DNA of 64,000 nucleotides from Chlorobium sp. (lineage in GTDB: Bacteria > Bacteroidota > Chlorobiia > Chlorobiales > Chlorobiaceae), in NCBI GenBank assembly GCA_005862225.1, contig SZXV01000010.1, forward strand, positions 1-64,000. Reading direction: 5' to 3'. Each line of letters opens with the position of its first letter. The stretch's first letter is position 1. The position numbers and the translations under genes were made by a program. This document shows, piece by piece, positions 1 to 8,157 of the stretch. The notes beneath the pieces were generated by a model. The model made no database searches. It saw only the letters and a list, made by a program, of their open reading frames with translations, and was not told the origin of the DNA.

Positions 1-28
1 GCTGATAATTTCATTTGATAAAGCCTGA

Positions 29-1009
29 TTATATGCCAAGAAAAGCACTAAGACACGCCTTGTAGCGTAACAAGGCGTCGTGGCCTTTCTCCGTTATACG
101 ATAAATGGATTGCGGCTTGCTTTCACGCACATCCTTATCGCAACTGATATACTCCGCAGACTCAAGCATCCGAAGGTGAACGCTTAAATTACCGTCTGTC
201 GTCCTGATCTGCTTTTTGATTTCCACAAAACTTGCCTGTTCAACAGCAAAAAGGTAAGAAAGAGCAGCAAATCGTATTCTTGCATGAATAACTTTATCCA
301 GCAACTGATGGTTAAAGTTGCGAAGAGCACTGTCACTGGATGCCCCGATGGACTCTGCCCTTCTGGCCTGAATCAATCGGTCAAGAAGCGCTTTATTCTC
401 GCGCTCAATCTGCTTTTGCATACTGATGTCAGAAAGGACTACATGACACTCCTGTCCATCATTGCTGACGACAGCATCAATGCGAACCGTATGGCTGTGC
501 AACACTGAGATATTGCTGGATAAGAAAGGATCTTCAGATGATGATGACACTCCATCACGCTGGAGCATCGCCTCGCAGGCGCCATGCTCTCTGGTGCTGA
601 ACGCTCGCTCCAGCATCGCATTAAACCCTGCAAGAGATTCTACCGATATAAACCGGCCTAATCGATCGCCCTTCAAGCGGGATCTATTGACACCAAGAAG
701 CTTTGAACCGGCCAGATTTGCTTTGCGTATCGTTCCCTCACGGTCAAGCGTCAGGTAACCAAGTGGTGCAAAATCATAAAGCTCGGTGTAGCAATCAAGA
801 CTCTCCTCCAGCTCAGCCCTTGCCTGAAGCAGCTCATCCTGCTGCATCTCAAGTTCAATCTGGTAAACCGCCAGCTCATGAAGAATCCGTTGCACGTCAG
901 CAGGAGAGGAGGAAAATGCTGGATTGTTCTGCTGTGTTACACTGAGATGCTCTTCAGCCTGGTGGCGAAGAAAGGCGAAATCGGCTGAAGATGTTCTTTT
1001 CTTTATCAT
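29..1009 (-). CDS. PAS-domain protein with C-terminal winged-helix DNA-binding domain
   Basis: Predicted cytoplasmic one-component regulator of 326 residues. Residues 40-72 form an amphipathic linker (ELAVYQIELEMQQDEL) typical of PAS proteins. A PAS fold follows at about 74-197, from YDFAPLGYLTLDREG to the VVLSDIS strand. A short coiled coil (199-218) leads to a winged helix at about 236-326, which starts with KVIHARIRFAAL and contains the recognition-helix stretch TTDGNLSVHLRMLE. The wing resembles the HTH_34/MarR-ArsR-like family. There is no kinase or cyclase domain, so the sensed ligand probably acts directly on DNA binding. The target is unknown. It lies alone at the window edge and is convergent with nothing recognisable. 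Domain calls are from visual motif recognition. The PAS part is confident, the wHTH family less so. Confidence 0.75.
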   Translation of the reverse strand: MIKKRTSSADFAFLRHQAEEHLSVTQQNNPAFSSSPADVQRILHELAVYQIELEMQQDELLQARAELEESLDCYTELYDFAPLGYLTLDREGTIRKANLAGSKLLGVNRSRLKGDRLGRFISVESLAGFNAMLERAFSTREHGACEAMLQRDGVSSSSEDPFLSSNISVLHSHTVRIDAVVSNDGQECHVVLSDISMQKQIERENKALLDRLIQARRAESIGASSDSALRNFNHQLLDKVIHARIRFAALSYLFAVEQASFVEIKKQIRTTDGNLSVHLRMLESAEYISCDKDVRESKPQSIYRITEKGHDALLRYKACLSAFLGI

Positions 1010-1108
1010 GAAGGTTTCTTCTGGGTTATATAAGTACCTGAATAAGCAGGTAAAGATTTGCTTTCAACAAAGGTCATGCAAAGCTGAGACGGTGTAGCCA
1101 TTTCTTGC

Positions 1109-1414
1109 CTAAACCATTGCAGCACCATAATAAAACTCTAATATATTGCCATGCTTTGCTGACATTCCGCTGTGCATCAGGTAGTCGGCATGAAATTGAA
1201 ACGGATTATTATCGGAAAGCGAAAATGCCAGCGCAGCATCAATCGCAGTGGTATTATCCACCCAATATTTCATACTTGCACCAGTTGGTTCACCAACAAT
1301 AATTCCAAGCCCAACCCCATCCCTTGCGTGTGCATCAGGTATGGCACACAAGCATAACACAGACAAACCACTAACGATGGTTTTGAGTTTGGCAAAACTT
1401 CTTTTGCTGTCCAT
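1109..1414 (-). pseudogene. Truncated exported/outer-membrane-like protein
   Basis: 101-residue ORF. It begins with a signal peptide: basic MDSKRSFAKLK, then hydrophobic TIVSGLSVLCLCAI, then a likely cut after DAHA. The mature part (GVGLGIIVGEPTGASMKYW...AIDAALAFS) resembles the first strands of a small outer-membrane beta-barrel. It stops abruptly after FYYGAAMV, where related barrels would continue with more strands. No continuation is visible in the 100 bases downstream. I infer a 3'-truncated gene rather than a functional porin, although a short periplasmic protein cannot be excluded. A strong A/T-rich leader precedes the start. Confidence 0.5.
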
Positions 1415-1988
1415 AATACTCCTTTTTTATCTATTAAAATCAAAAATGCTTATCAAAAAATACAGCGTAATTCGAACAGAAACCTCTTTTTACTTCAATA
1501 AACTTTCCTTCCCTTTAATTATCAATTTATCAAATAACTTTAAAATATAAAGCAATAAAAAAGAAATCTTATTAGTCAAGATATTTTTTAGGGGAAAATC
1601 ACATTTATTCTTATTTCCTTTCTAATAAGGCAACAAAAAATTATTTCTTTAAAAAATAAAGCTTATATTCAATAAAGGCTATTATTTCTTTTTGATTCTC
1701 ATCAATTCAGAAACAATATTGAGGGGGAAATGAAGCTTGATTATATCATTCATTCTGGAATGGATCAAATCCGCCTGCAAGTTGTCAGTTATGGTGAGGA
1801 AAGACCATTTGCCACCGGCAGCACTTAGGAGGCATGGGTTCAGAACAGAAGAGCTCTCTTTGTTGCGGAATAAAAAGGATGATTTGTTGAAAGCAAAGTG
1901 AGGAGGTCTTATTTTTCAACCCTTTCCTCAGGAAGACACTGCCCCGGCACTCCCCCGGGGCTTTGTGCATTATGACGCTTTTTAACAG
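1415..1988. other. AT-rich intergenic region, one possible 32-codon ORF
   Basis: No convincing gene. The stretch 1430-1720 is very AT-rich. One small plus-strand ORF, 1730-1828 (starts MKLDYIIHSGMD, 32 residues), follows the purine-rich GAGGGGGAA but with only 2 bases of spacing. I cannot confirm that it is coding. A GC hairpin (GCCCCGG ... CCGGGGC) lies at about 1940-1962 and is followed by a short T-rich run; it may be a weak terminator. Confidence 0.3.
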
Positions 1989-2084
1989 CTACTGGCGGCT
2001 TGCGTATAGTATACCACCTTTAAATGTTCTATTGAAACCGACGAGTGCCGCAAGTATCAGAAAAATAAACACATAAATGTTCAT
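1989..2084 (-). CDS. Small single-pass membrane peptide (31 aa)
   Basis: Very short ORF starting at ATG 2084, preceded by GGGAGCAG at good Shine-Dalgarno spacing. The peptide begins MNIYVFIFLILAALVGF, one hydrophobic helix long enough to span a membrane, and ends in a basic tail (RTFKGGILYASRQ). Its size and composition suit a small membrane protein of unknown function, loosely like the DUF1328 type. Because the frame ends neatly with a TAG and has a ribosome-binding site, I favour a real gene, but no homologue can be named. Confidence 0.4.
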   Translation of the reverse strand: MNIYVFIFLILAALVGFNRTFKGGILYASRQ

Positions 2085-2120
2085 AATCTGCTCCCATTTT
2101 GTTCATTGATAAAAAAGCGG

Positions 2121-2753
2121 TCAATCTCTTTTTCCACTATTTTTCTGGTTATCGTTGCTTTTCGCATTCTTTTTCGACTTTTCCTCAACTTTCTGATTGT
2201 GCACATTCCTTGTCTGCTGATCTTCGACTCGCCTGAAGTTAGTATCCCTTGTCTGCTGATCGTGGACTCTTCTGGTGTTAGCGTCACTCTTCTGCTGAGC
2301 CTCGCCTTTTTTGTTGTGAGGCTCATTACGCTGATCCAGGAGGCGTCGTCTGTTATCGTCATTACGCTGATATCGGTTATTCTCGTGGTCAGATCTGCGA
2401 GCCTCAACGTCACGGTATTTTCTGATATCTTCGAAGCGATGCCTTCTTATTTGATAAGGAAGCCTCTTGTTCAAAATGACCATCCACGGACCGTGATAGT
2501 TCGAAGAACGATACCAGTTACCGTTGTTAATTATGTAATAATAATTCCGGTAGTAAATAATATCATAAGGGCTACCGACAGATACCGAAAAACCCTGGGT
2601 ACGCAGATAGACAAAACTTGGTGCGGAATTAATCACAAAAGAGGGTCGGCTCCCTGTGCTGATTTGCACACTGATTTCCGCTCGCGTATCTGCAGTTGGG
2701 TTGCCTAACAGCATTCCTGCAAGTCCGGCAGTCAGCCAGATATTTTTATTCAT
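2121..2753 (-). CDS. Exported, highly basic/polar hypothetical protein
   Basis: 210-residue protein with an N-terminal signal peptide (MNKNIWLTAGLAGMLLG, probable cleavage after TRA). An aromatic, tyrosine-rich region follows at about residues 40-95: SPYDIIYYRNYYYIINNG, with NWYRSSNYHGPW. This resembles the YXWXXW repeats of small exported beta proteins. From about residue 105 to the end the chain is almost entirely Arg, Asn, Gln, Lys and Asp with repeated RRVxDQQTR blocks, so it is likely disordered. Such tails often bind polyanions or act as spacers, but no function can be assigned. The next gene upstream (coiled-coil protein at 2878) points the same way, 125 bases apart. Confidence 0.65.
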   Translation of the reverse strand: MNKNIWLTAGLAGMLLGNPTADTRAEISVQISTGSRPSFVINSAPSFVYLRTQGFSVSVGSPYDIIYYRNYYYIINNGNWYRSSNYHGPWMVILNKRLPYQIRRHRFEDIRKYRDVEARRSDHENNRYQRNDDNRRRLLDQRNEPHNKKGEAQQKSDANTRRVHDQQTRDTNFRRVEDQQTRNVHNQKVEEKSKKNAKSNDNQKNSGKRD

Positions 2754-2877
2754 TGTATTTTTCCCTTGTTTAAGTTATTCACAGCGGGAAGGAGTGAACA
2801 ATGCTCTGCCTTCCCTGTTTTTTGAGCCCCTCACGCTCATCAGCATCCGTTTTACCTGGGGTTATCGCCAGAAAACA

Positions 2878-3168
2878 TTAATCTTTAAGCTTTTCCGCAA
2901 TCTCATGCAGAGTCTTACTTGATGAGCGCAACGCACTCTCCACACCATCTTTAAGCTTCTCCCAGGCATCTTCGCCAGCCTCACCCAGCTCCTTCAGCTT
3001 GCCCTTCGCGGTAGTAATTCCATGCTCAAAATCATCAAGACGTTTAGCATAGTGGAGATTTGCTTCTGCACTAAAATTCTTTGACTTAGCCCTGAACTCA
3101 ACTAATCTGGCCTGTGCCAGCTCCAGCTCAGCTTCTGCTTTCTTTTTGTAGGCTTCTCTTAAATTCAT
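2878..3168 (-). CDS. Small coiled-coil protein (sll1863-like stress protein)
   Basis: 96 residues from the chosen ATG at 3168, which is preceded by AGGAG at 8 bases; an ORF start seven codons further upstream has no such site. The sequence is almost wholly helical and charged: MNLREAYKKKAEAELELAQARL, then heptads through KRLDDFEHGITTAKGKLKEL, ending in SSSKTLHEIAEKLKD. Composition and length match the small sll1863-type coiled-coil proteins seen in cyanobacteria and Chlorobi, annotated as stress-related mainly by expression. No catalytic residues are expected. The function is unknown and the family assignment is tentative. Confidence 0.6.
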   Translation of the reverse strand: MNLREAYKKKAEAELELAQARLVEFRAKSKNFSAEANLHYAKRLDDFEHGITTAKGKLKELGEAGEDAWEKLKDGVESALRSSSKTLHEIAEKLKD

Positions 3169-3474
3169 AGCGAATCTCCTATTGTGCATGAAATGCTAAA
3201 TTGCCACTCTATTGGTGGAAAACCTTCGAACTTTAACAGGAATAGAATCTGAGTATACAAGCTTTTCTTTATAATAAGATAGCAAAAAAATTCCCCATGT
3301 CTGATAACGCTTTAAAAAACAATGCTATATAATTAAAAGAAATTAATCCAATAGCTTTTTTATATAAAAAGCACATCTGCAACACTTATAATAATACAAT
3401 AATATTTAATAGCTTTAACAAATAAAGTTATTAAACACAAAGAAGTATTTACAGAAACAGCGATTTAGTGGAAC
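3169..3474. other. AT-rich intergenic, no gene seen
   Basis: About 300 bases of A/T-rich sequence between the coiled-coil gene and the metallopeptidase. No ORF, repeat or clear terminator was recognised. It may hold the promoter of the gene at 3168. Confidence 0.4.
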
Positions 3475-3804
3475 TCAGTTCGCCGTGGGAAGTTTCAGCA
3501 CACTTTTCTTTAACGCAGCTTCGCAAACCTCATACTCTCCCAGATGGAGGCGCATCAGGCTTTTCCAGAGCTTGCCGTGGTTGGGCACAAAGAAATGCAG
3601 CAGTTCATGGACAATCACGTAATCCCAGACCTTTTCGTCCATCTCCATCAATTCCACATTGAAATTCAGGTGTCCCTCTGTGGAGCAGGATGCCCACTTG
3701 TTCTGCATGGGTCGAACGCCGAGCCACACAACCTGCACGTCAAGTTTAGCGGCCCAATCGCGAACGCGCTGTTTGAATCGAATCTTTGAGCTCGTGTCGG
3801 TCAT
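3475..3804 (-). CDS. YgjP/DUF45-type (SprT-like) metallopeptidase domain protein
   Basis: 109 residues with a zinc-metallopeptidase signature: the HELLHF motif in VIVHELLHFFVPNHGKLW, with a third metal ligand His a few residues on (NHGKLW). The preceding W-ASCS-x-G-LNFN strand is typical of the DUF45/WLM clan. Family members are usually more than 200 residues, so this is a short form or an N-terminally reduced copy. It is the last gene of a decayed type I restriction operon, directly after hsdR, a common location for this family. Substrate and role there are unknown. The fold call is confident, the activity uncertain. Confidence 0.7.
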   Translation of the reverse strand: MTDTSSKIRFKQRVRDWAAKLDVQVVWLGVRPMQNKWASCSTEGHLNFNVELMEMDEKVWDYVIVHELLHFFVPNHGKLWKSLMRLHLGEYEVCEAALKKSVLKLPTAN

Positions 3805-3807
3805 GGC

Positions 3808-4631
3808 TTACATCCGGCTTGCTTTTTGCAGCAGGTGGAACAGATAGTCCACGATGCCCGTGATCCGGTCGAGCTCCTCTGATTGGGCGTAGAGGGCAAA
3901 GGTGATCTTTTTGCGAAGCTCCCGCAGTGCGGCATCGCTCTTCTGCCAGTTTGGAAACTCCAGGAACGCCCCCTTGATCTGGCGGCTAACCTCTTCAGCA
4001 TTACCGATCTTCTCGTCGAGCAGTGTGCGGTAGACGAAGAATGTCAGTCCGTCGAACCCCTTTTCGGCTTGCTCTCTTTTTCGTGCTTCGTTGGCTTCGA
4101 CCTCCTGCATCAGCTTTTCAAGGGCTTCGGCGGTGGTCGTCTGGCGGCTTTCAAAACTCTCCTGCACCGCTTGCGCTCTTTCGGCCATGGCGATGAGAAA
4201 CGGATCGTCACTCTCGTCCGCAGCGATTTTTTCAATGCTTTTTATGAGATTAATCACCTTTGTTGCCTCGCCTCCGGTCTGGGCATTGATGATGTCGATA
4301 GCCTCTGCGTCTATCCTGACCACGCGCTCCACCTCACCGATGCCGTAGCTGCCGATCTGATCCTGCACCAGCTTGTTGGTCTTTCGCTGGAACTCGCGAT
4401 CGACCTGGATGCGCCTTGTATAGGCCTTGCGGACGACAACGTAGATGCATACTCCTCAATGAAGGGGCGCAGAAAGGCATCCGGCGAGATGATTTCGTAG
4501 AGCATCTCGATCTTGCTTGTGATCCAAGGAATCTCTCCCTTCCAGTAATCAGCCCGTGAGGTAGTTGGAGTTCCTCCACTGAGAAATCCTGTGGCAACCT
4601 TACCAAATGTGGTTTTCTGCCAATCGCTCAT
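3808..4631 (-). pseudogene. hsdS'-hsdR' deletion fusion of a type I restriction system
   Basis: The first about 40 codons (MSDWQKTTFGKVATGF...PWITSKI) are the N-terminus of a specificity subunit HsdS. The frame then continues directly into the C-terminal part of an HsdR motor/nuclease subunit (EMLYEIISPDAFLRPFIEEY). All of the HsdS target-recognition domains and the HsdR nuclease and helicase domains are absent. A one-base frameshift near 4440 moves the remaining HsdR sequence (VVVRKAYTRRIQVD onward, ending LLQKASRM) to another frame. This is a deletion fusion plus frameshift, so no functional product is expected. Its start overlaps the end of the upstream ATPase gene by four bases (ATGA), showing the original operon spacing. 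Confidence 0.85.
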
Positions 4632-6157
4632 ACCCTATCTCCTTCCTTGTCCAATTGCTCCAGCAATCTGCGGCCTTTTTCCGTGAGCAGGTATTTCTGG
4701 AGGCGACTGGTGGGTTTTTCCGGGATGGTGCGCTCCACCAGTCCATCGCTGATGATCTGATCGAGGTAGTTGCGCTGGAAGGTTTCTCGGTGGCGGAGGC
4801 CGGTCGATTCCTGGATTTCCCGACTGCTGAGTGGTTTGACCGAACAGGCGGTCAAGGCTCGGATGAGCCAGGGATCGACTTGTCCGGTGACTTGTCCGGT
4901 GACTTGTCCGGTGACTTGTCCCAGACTTGGTTCCGACTGCCCCCCCGACTCAGACTTTTTTCTTCTGATCGTCAACACAAAACAGCCGCCATCAAGCCGG
5001 ATTTCAGGTTCAGGGAGCCCGGCATTTTTGCATCGCCGGATCATATCGCGGATACCGGTTCCCATGCGTTCGATGTACTTGGTCAGATACATGGGCTCGG
5101 CAATAAGCGGATTATGAGGAACGGAGGCATGCGGTCCGCGCAGTTTTTCAAGAGTCAGGGTTGGAGGCAGAGTGCCGGGATTCCAGACCTCAAGCCGATC
5201 TTTGAAGAGCATGACCTGTACGCTGGCATTGCTGGTGTAGTCGCGATGCACAACGGCATTGACGATGGCTTCAGCGACAACTTCCTGCGGGATTTCGTAT
5301 TTCGTCGGCACCTGGGTGCTTTCCGCTCTTGTTCCTACCCAGAGGTCTATCTTGGAGAGCACGAAATCTTTGGCCTGATCCACGAGTTGAAAGACCGTCC
5401 CTTTGTACACCTGATAAGAGGGAATGGGTTTTTCAACTTCATAGCCGTGGAAATGGGCGCATTTCACCTCGGAGGTGATCAAAAAACGCTGCGGCTGTTT
5501 GCCGAATAACAATATAGCCGCATTGGTCGGCCGTCCTTTGTCGAGCAGGTTGAGATGCTCCAGTACCTCATGCGGTGGCGTATCCCCTGCCAATGGGAAA
5601 TTGCGGCCGCGCCGGGCAAGCACAAGAAAACGGGTGATCTTCTCTTCGTCAAGGTTGTCGAGCGAAGCGCTTCGACAGAACGTGGCGTCAAAGGGTCCAA
5701 AACGGAGCAGTTCGCGCTCTTCGAGAATTCTGACGAGACTTGCATAGACTGCGGTGACGAGCTCCTCGGAGGAGTTGATCCGACGACGGATAAGGGTGCT
5801 TGCGGCATCATGTATCAGGGCTCTCATTTTCGGATGCCGAGCGTTGTCATCGGTTCCCTTGACATAGATCAGACGGCTCTTGCCTTTTTCGTTGGCCCGA
5901 TTGAACTCTCTGTGTGTCGGTGAAAGCCCCTCGGCATCTTCCCAACCATAATCATTGCCGAAAATACCGAGATAGATATCACAACTATCCACCTCATCAA
6001 GATAGCACTGGTCAGGCCGCTGATCGGCCGCTGGCTGATCTTCGAACAGAAAGTATTCAAAAAAACGGTGCAGCATCGGGTCGCCGGAAAGGTACTCGGC
6101 CAGAGCTTTGCGCTCCATGGCAAACTCCTTCTGCACGCAGCTGATAAAGATCTTCAT
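4628..6157 (-). CDS. DUF4062 + AlbA-like/GHKL ATP-binding DNA-associated protein
   Basis: 509 residues. The N-terminus (MKIFISCVQKEFAMERKALA...GIFGNDYGWE) is a DUF4062-type, TIR-like alpha/beta domain to about residue 100. A Schlafen AlbA_2/divergent AAA-4 region follows, then a GHKL-like ATPase segment with EAIVNAVVHRDYT and RMGTGIRDMI. A winged helix follows near the C-terminus (RALTACSVKPLSSREIQE). Linking them is a run of VTGQ repeats encoded by 12-bp tandem repeats (4877-4920). Proteins of this layout are frequent accessory genes inside type I restriction operons, and this is the intact one here: it overlaps the hsdM remnant and the hsdS' start by ATGA. Its role is unknown but probably defence-related. 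The start choice is supported by the ATGA overlap. Confidence 0.75.
   Translation of the reverse strand: MKIFISCVQKEFAMERKALAEYLSGDPMLHRFFEYFLFEDQPAADQRPDQCYLDEVDSCDIYLGIFGNDYGWEDAEGLSPTHREFNRANEKGKSRLIYVKGTDDNARHPKMRALIHDAASTLIRRRINSSEELVTAVYASLVRILEERELLRFGPFDATFCRSASLDNLDEEKITRFLVLARRGRNFPLAGDTPPHEVLEHLNLLDKGRPTNAAILLFGKQPQRFLITSEVKCAHFHGYEVEKPIPSYQVYKGTVFQLVDQAKDFVLSKIDLWVGTRAESTQVPTKYEIPQEVVAEAIVNAVVHRDYTSNASVQVMLFKDRLEVWNPGTLPPTLTLEKLRGPHASVPHNPLIAEPMYLTKYIERMGTGIRDMIRRCKNAGLPEPEIRLDGGCFVLTIRRKKSESGGQSEPSLGQVTGQVTGQVTGQVDPWLIRALTACSVKPLSSREIQESTGLRHRETFQRNYLDQIISDGLVERTIPEKPTSRLQKYLLTEKGRRLLEQLDKEGDRV
4877..4920 (-). repeat. 12-bp in-frame tandem repeat inside the ATPase gene
   Basis: The unit GACTTGTCCGGT is repeated just over three times without interruption, encoding repeated VTGQ/TGQV in the linker before the C-terminal winged helix. 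As the unit is a multiple of three, slippage would change linker length and not frame. Confidence 0.85.
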
Positions 6158-6283
6158 ACCCCCACTCCCAGTTGCTTGAGAATTCTCCGCAGGGCTTCGT
6201 CGGTCTCCCTGGCCTCCAGCTCAATCGCGTTCAGCTCCTCGACAATCTCGGCAATGGGCCGGTAGGTTTCGGCATCGCTGGTG
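6154..6283 (-). pseudogene. 130-bp second copy of the hsdM 3' end
   Basis: Nearly identical to 7140-7269, the last about 43 codons of hsdM (from SDAETYRPIAEIVEEL to the stop). The copy still ends in a TGA that overlaps the ATG of the downstream ATPase gene (6157), so this is the original junction of the operon. The other copy now ends against a different ORF. Homology stops sharply at 6283, where hicB-linked sequence begins. Confidence 0.85.
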
Positions 6284-6629
6284 CGGCTTGTGAATTTGTA
6301 TGGGTTGCTTGTCGCAGCACCTGCTCAGCCCATCGATTAAGACTTTGTCCGGTATGTGCGGCTGCTTTGAGCGCTGCAGCATGAACGACAGGATTAACGC
6401 GCAGCATGAGACGTCCGGATGCGGGCTTTTCAGGAGCCTGACCCAATTTTTTACAGGCTGATACGTAATCATCCACCGCTTCATGGAATGCCTCGGTAAA
6501 CTCAGCCACCGAATCTCCATGAAAGCTTATCAGGTCGTCTATGCCGAGCACGCGCCCGACCAGAATATTATCATCAGGATCAAATTCAAGGCTGGCCGTA
6601 TAACCAGCATAGGTCATCGTGTTTTTCAT
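6231..6629 (-). CDS. hicB: HicB-type antitoxin
   Basis: 132 residues. The N-terminal part (YTASLEFDPDDNILVGRVLGI, then F-GDSVAEFTEAFHEAVDDY) is the partly degraded RNase-H-like HicB fold. The C-terminal part (GRLMLRVNPVVHAAALKAA...SLNRWAEQVL) is a ribbon-helix-helix DNA-binding domain, which would repress the operon. HicB binds and neutralises HicA. Its start overlaps the end of hicA by four bases, and hicA is transcribed first. The last about 20 residues (AMPKPTGPLPRLSRS) are read out of frame from the duplicated hsdM 3' end, so the natural C-terminus was replaced during insertion. Confidence 0.88.
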   Translation of the reverse strand: MKNTMTYAGYTASLEFDPDDNILVGRVLGIDDLISFHGDSVAEFTEAFHEAVDDYVSACKKLGQAPEKPASGRLMLRVNPVVHAAALKAAAHTGQSLNRWAEQVLRQATHTNSQAAPAMPKPTGPLPRLSRS

Positions 6630-6880
6630 GGGATAATCTGCAATTTTATCAAGAACTCACGTGCCACCTTGACGCGGTATTTAAGCGCCTCGCGTTGCGG
6701 ATGCGGCCGATGAAAATAGGCACGGCGGCCATTTTTCTCAAAAGTCACCGACGAGCCACTTCCTTCCACAACATTGCAACCAACAGCTACTAGTAGCGCT
6801 TCGATATCAGACCACGGCAGATTGCCACCTATCGGATCCGAGAATATCTTATCGAGAGTTTTACGATGTTTATTATTCAC
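6626..6880 (-). CDS. hicA: HicA-type mRNA interferase toxin
   Basis: 84 residues with the double-stranded-RNA-binding-like HicA fold. The key features are IEALLVAVGCNVVEGSGSSV, then a strand with the catalytic His context GRRAYFHRPHP, and a C-terminal helix (KYRVKVAREFLIKLQ). HicA cleaves mRNA when not bound by HicB. It is somewhat longer than the minimal about 60-residue family members because of an N-terminal extension (MNNKHRKTLDKIFSDP). It is translated just ahead of hicB with ATGA coupling. The pair lies inside the broken restriction operon, probably as a recent insertion. Confidence 0.88.
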   Translation of the reverse strand: MNNKHRKTLDKIFSDPIGGNLPWSDIEALLVAVGCNVVEGSGSSVTFEKNGRRAYFHRPHPQREALKYRVKVAREFLIKLQIIP

Positions 6881-6927
6881 AACAGTAATGAAAGCAATTT
6901 ACAATAAATGTGCAAGCACTTCATATC

Positions 6928-7143
6928 TCATTGGTTGGTCTGACTTGCTTGTGTCATCCTCGCGAGTACCGTAGTTGCCGTTGTGAGAGGCCCACTCTTC
7001 TTGGCTTGTTCCAGCGGGATCAATCGATCCAATTGTCGCCGCAGTAAGGCGACAATCCGTTGACCGTCTGCCTGCTTTTTATGCCCGTCGAATTCGACGG
7101 GATTATAACCGCAATAATACAGATGCGCACGGTCGTCCTTCAT
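6928..7143 (-). CDS. Unrecognised 71-aa protein following hsdM fragment
   Basis: The ATG overlaps the hsdM stop codon (ATGA), the usual coupling of a restriction operon, so it may be translated. The sequence (MKDDRAHLYYCGYNPVEF, then a basic helix RIVALLRRQLDRLIPLEQAK) belongs to no family I recognise. The position is where an accessory subunit or hsdS would begin. It may be the 5' end of a gene truncated when the hicBA segment arrived. Confidence 0.4.
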   Translation of the reverse strand: MKDDRAHLYYCGYNPVEFDGHKKQADGQRIVALLRRQLDRLIPLEQAKKSGPLTTATTVLARMTQASQTNQ

Positions 7144-7616
7144 CCCCCCACTCCCAGTTGCCTGAGAATGCTCCGCAGAGCTTCGTCGGCCTCCCTGGCC
7201 TCCAGCTCAATTGCATTCAGCTCCTCGACGATCTCGGCAATAGGCCGGTAGGTTTCGGCATCGCTGGTGTGGATATAGCGGCTGGGGGAGATGTTGTAGT
7301 CGTTCTTTTTCAGCTCGGCGTGATCGATGATGCGGCTTAGTTTCTCCTCCTCCTTCCAGCACGTGAGGGTCTCGGCAATGCGCTGGATGCCTTCGTCCGG
7401 GATGAAGTTTTTGGGGTCGCCCTTTGCGAAAATCTGGCTGGCGTTGACGAGCAGCACGCGGCGCTCCCTCTCTTTTGCCTTCGCCTTGTTCAGGAACAAC
7501 ACAATGCCCGGGGCGGTGCTGTTGTAAAAGAGGTTTTCGGGCAGATAGAGCACCATGAGTTCAGAAGAAATCAAGCTGATCAACATTGTGGCTGATACTT
7601 TTTTGATAGCCGCCAT
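7140..7616 (-). pseudogene. hsdM: hsdM 3' fragment (type I DNA methyltransferase subunit)
   Basis: Only the C-terminal about 140 codons of the HsdM methyltransferase remain, from LPENLFYNSTAPGIVLFLNK through RERRVLLVNASQIF to EADEALRSILRQLGVGG. The SAM-binding and NPPY motifs of the catalytic N-terminal half are missing. The first about 20 residues of the open frame (MAAIKKVSATMLISLISSEL) are unrelated and come from sequence beyond the junction near 7555. Without motifs I and IV it cannot methylate. Together with the hsdS'-hsdR' fusion this means that the whole restriction system is dead. Confidence 0.85.
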
Positions 7617-7847
7617 TCAATCGTGACCGGGATAGGCCAGCGCCCATACCAGCGCAACGATCCAACCAATACCGCTCCATCCCAGCAGGATATTCAGGGT
7701 AAGTATCGCCACCTTGCTGTGATGTGCTCTCCAGAAAGCCAATGCGGATGGAATGAAATACACTATCGAGAACAATACCATTACCAGAAAGGATACTACC
7801 GGTGAGGAGTCGGACCAATACCAGGAATAACATTGATTCATCATCAT
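7617..7847 (-). CDS. Superinfection-immunity family small membrane protein
   Basis: 76 residues with two hydrophobic helices (about 18-38, VVSFLVMVLFSIVYFIPSAL, and about 47-72, VAILTLNILLGWSGIGWIVA). The loop FWRAHHSKVAILTLNILLGW followed by GIGWIVALVWAL matches the Imm_superinfect (T4 Imm-like) family. These proteins sit in the inner membrane. The phage T4 member blocks DNA entry of superinfecting phage, but chromosomal members are largely uncharacterised. Three successive Met codons make the exact start ambiguous. It lies directly upstream of the hsdM fragment and probably arrived with the rearrangement. Confidence 0.75.
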   Translation of the reverse strand: MMMNQCYSWYWSDSSPVVSFLVMVLFSIVYFIPSALAFWRAHHSKVAILTLNILLGWSGIGWIVALVWALAYPGHD

Positions 7848-8157
7848 AAAGCGTTTTAATTTTTACAACATCTTGAAATTCAATCGTCTGCCTGCAACAT
7901 TACAGAATCGCTTCAGCATTATCAATCATTTTTTCATCCAGATAAGTTGCCATTCTTCATGATATTTTGTATTATATACCCTTACCCGGTATAGGTATAT
8001 TGCTGATTTATTTATTTCAACTCATAATAAACGGGTAGTCCTTTTTAATCCAACATGTTATCAAATAAACCTTTGGAAGTTGATAACGATGGCCTATGCA
8101 AAGACAGGGATCTGAACAGGATAAACTGAAAGCCTTAAACACACGGATAAAAATATT
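7848..8157. other. Intergenic, divergent promoter region
   Basis: About 310 bases between divergent genes. The only structure noticed is an inverted repeat ATATACC (7974-7980) / GGTATAT (7994-8000), which could be an operator. No ORF or RNA gene was recognised. Confidence 0.3.

Noticed and set aside
1785-1970. 61-codon minus-strand ORF
   Set aside because: No ribosome-binding site, no family likeness, overlaps a GC hairpin.
4877-4920. CRISPR-like repeat
   Set aside because: Contiguous 12-bp units without spacers, within a coding frame.
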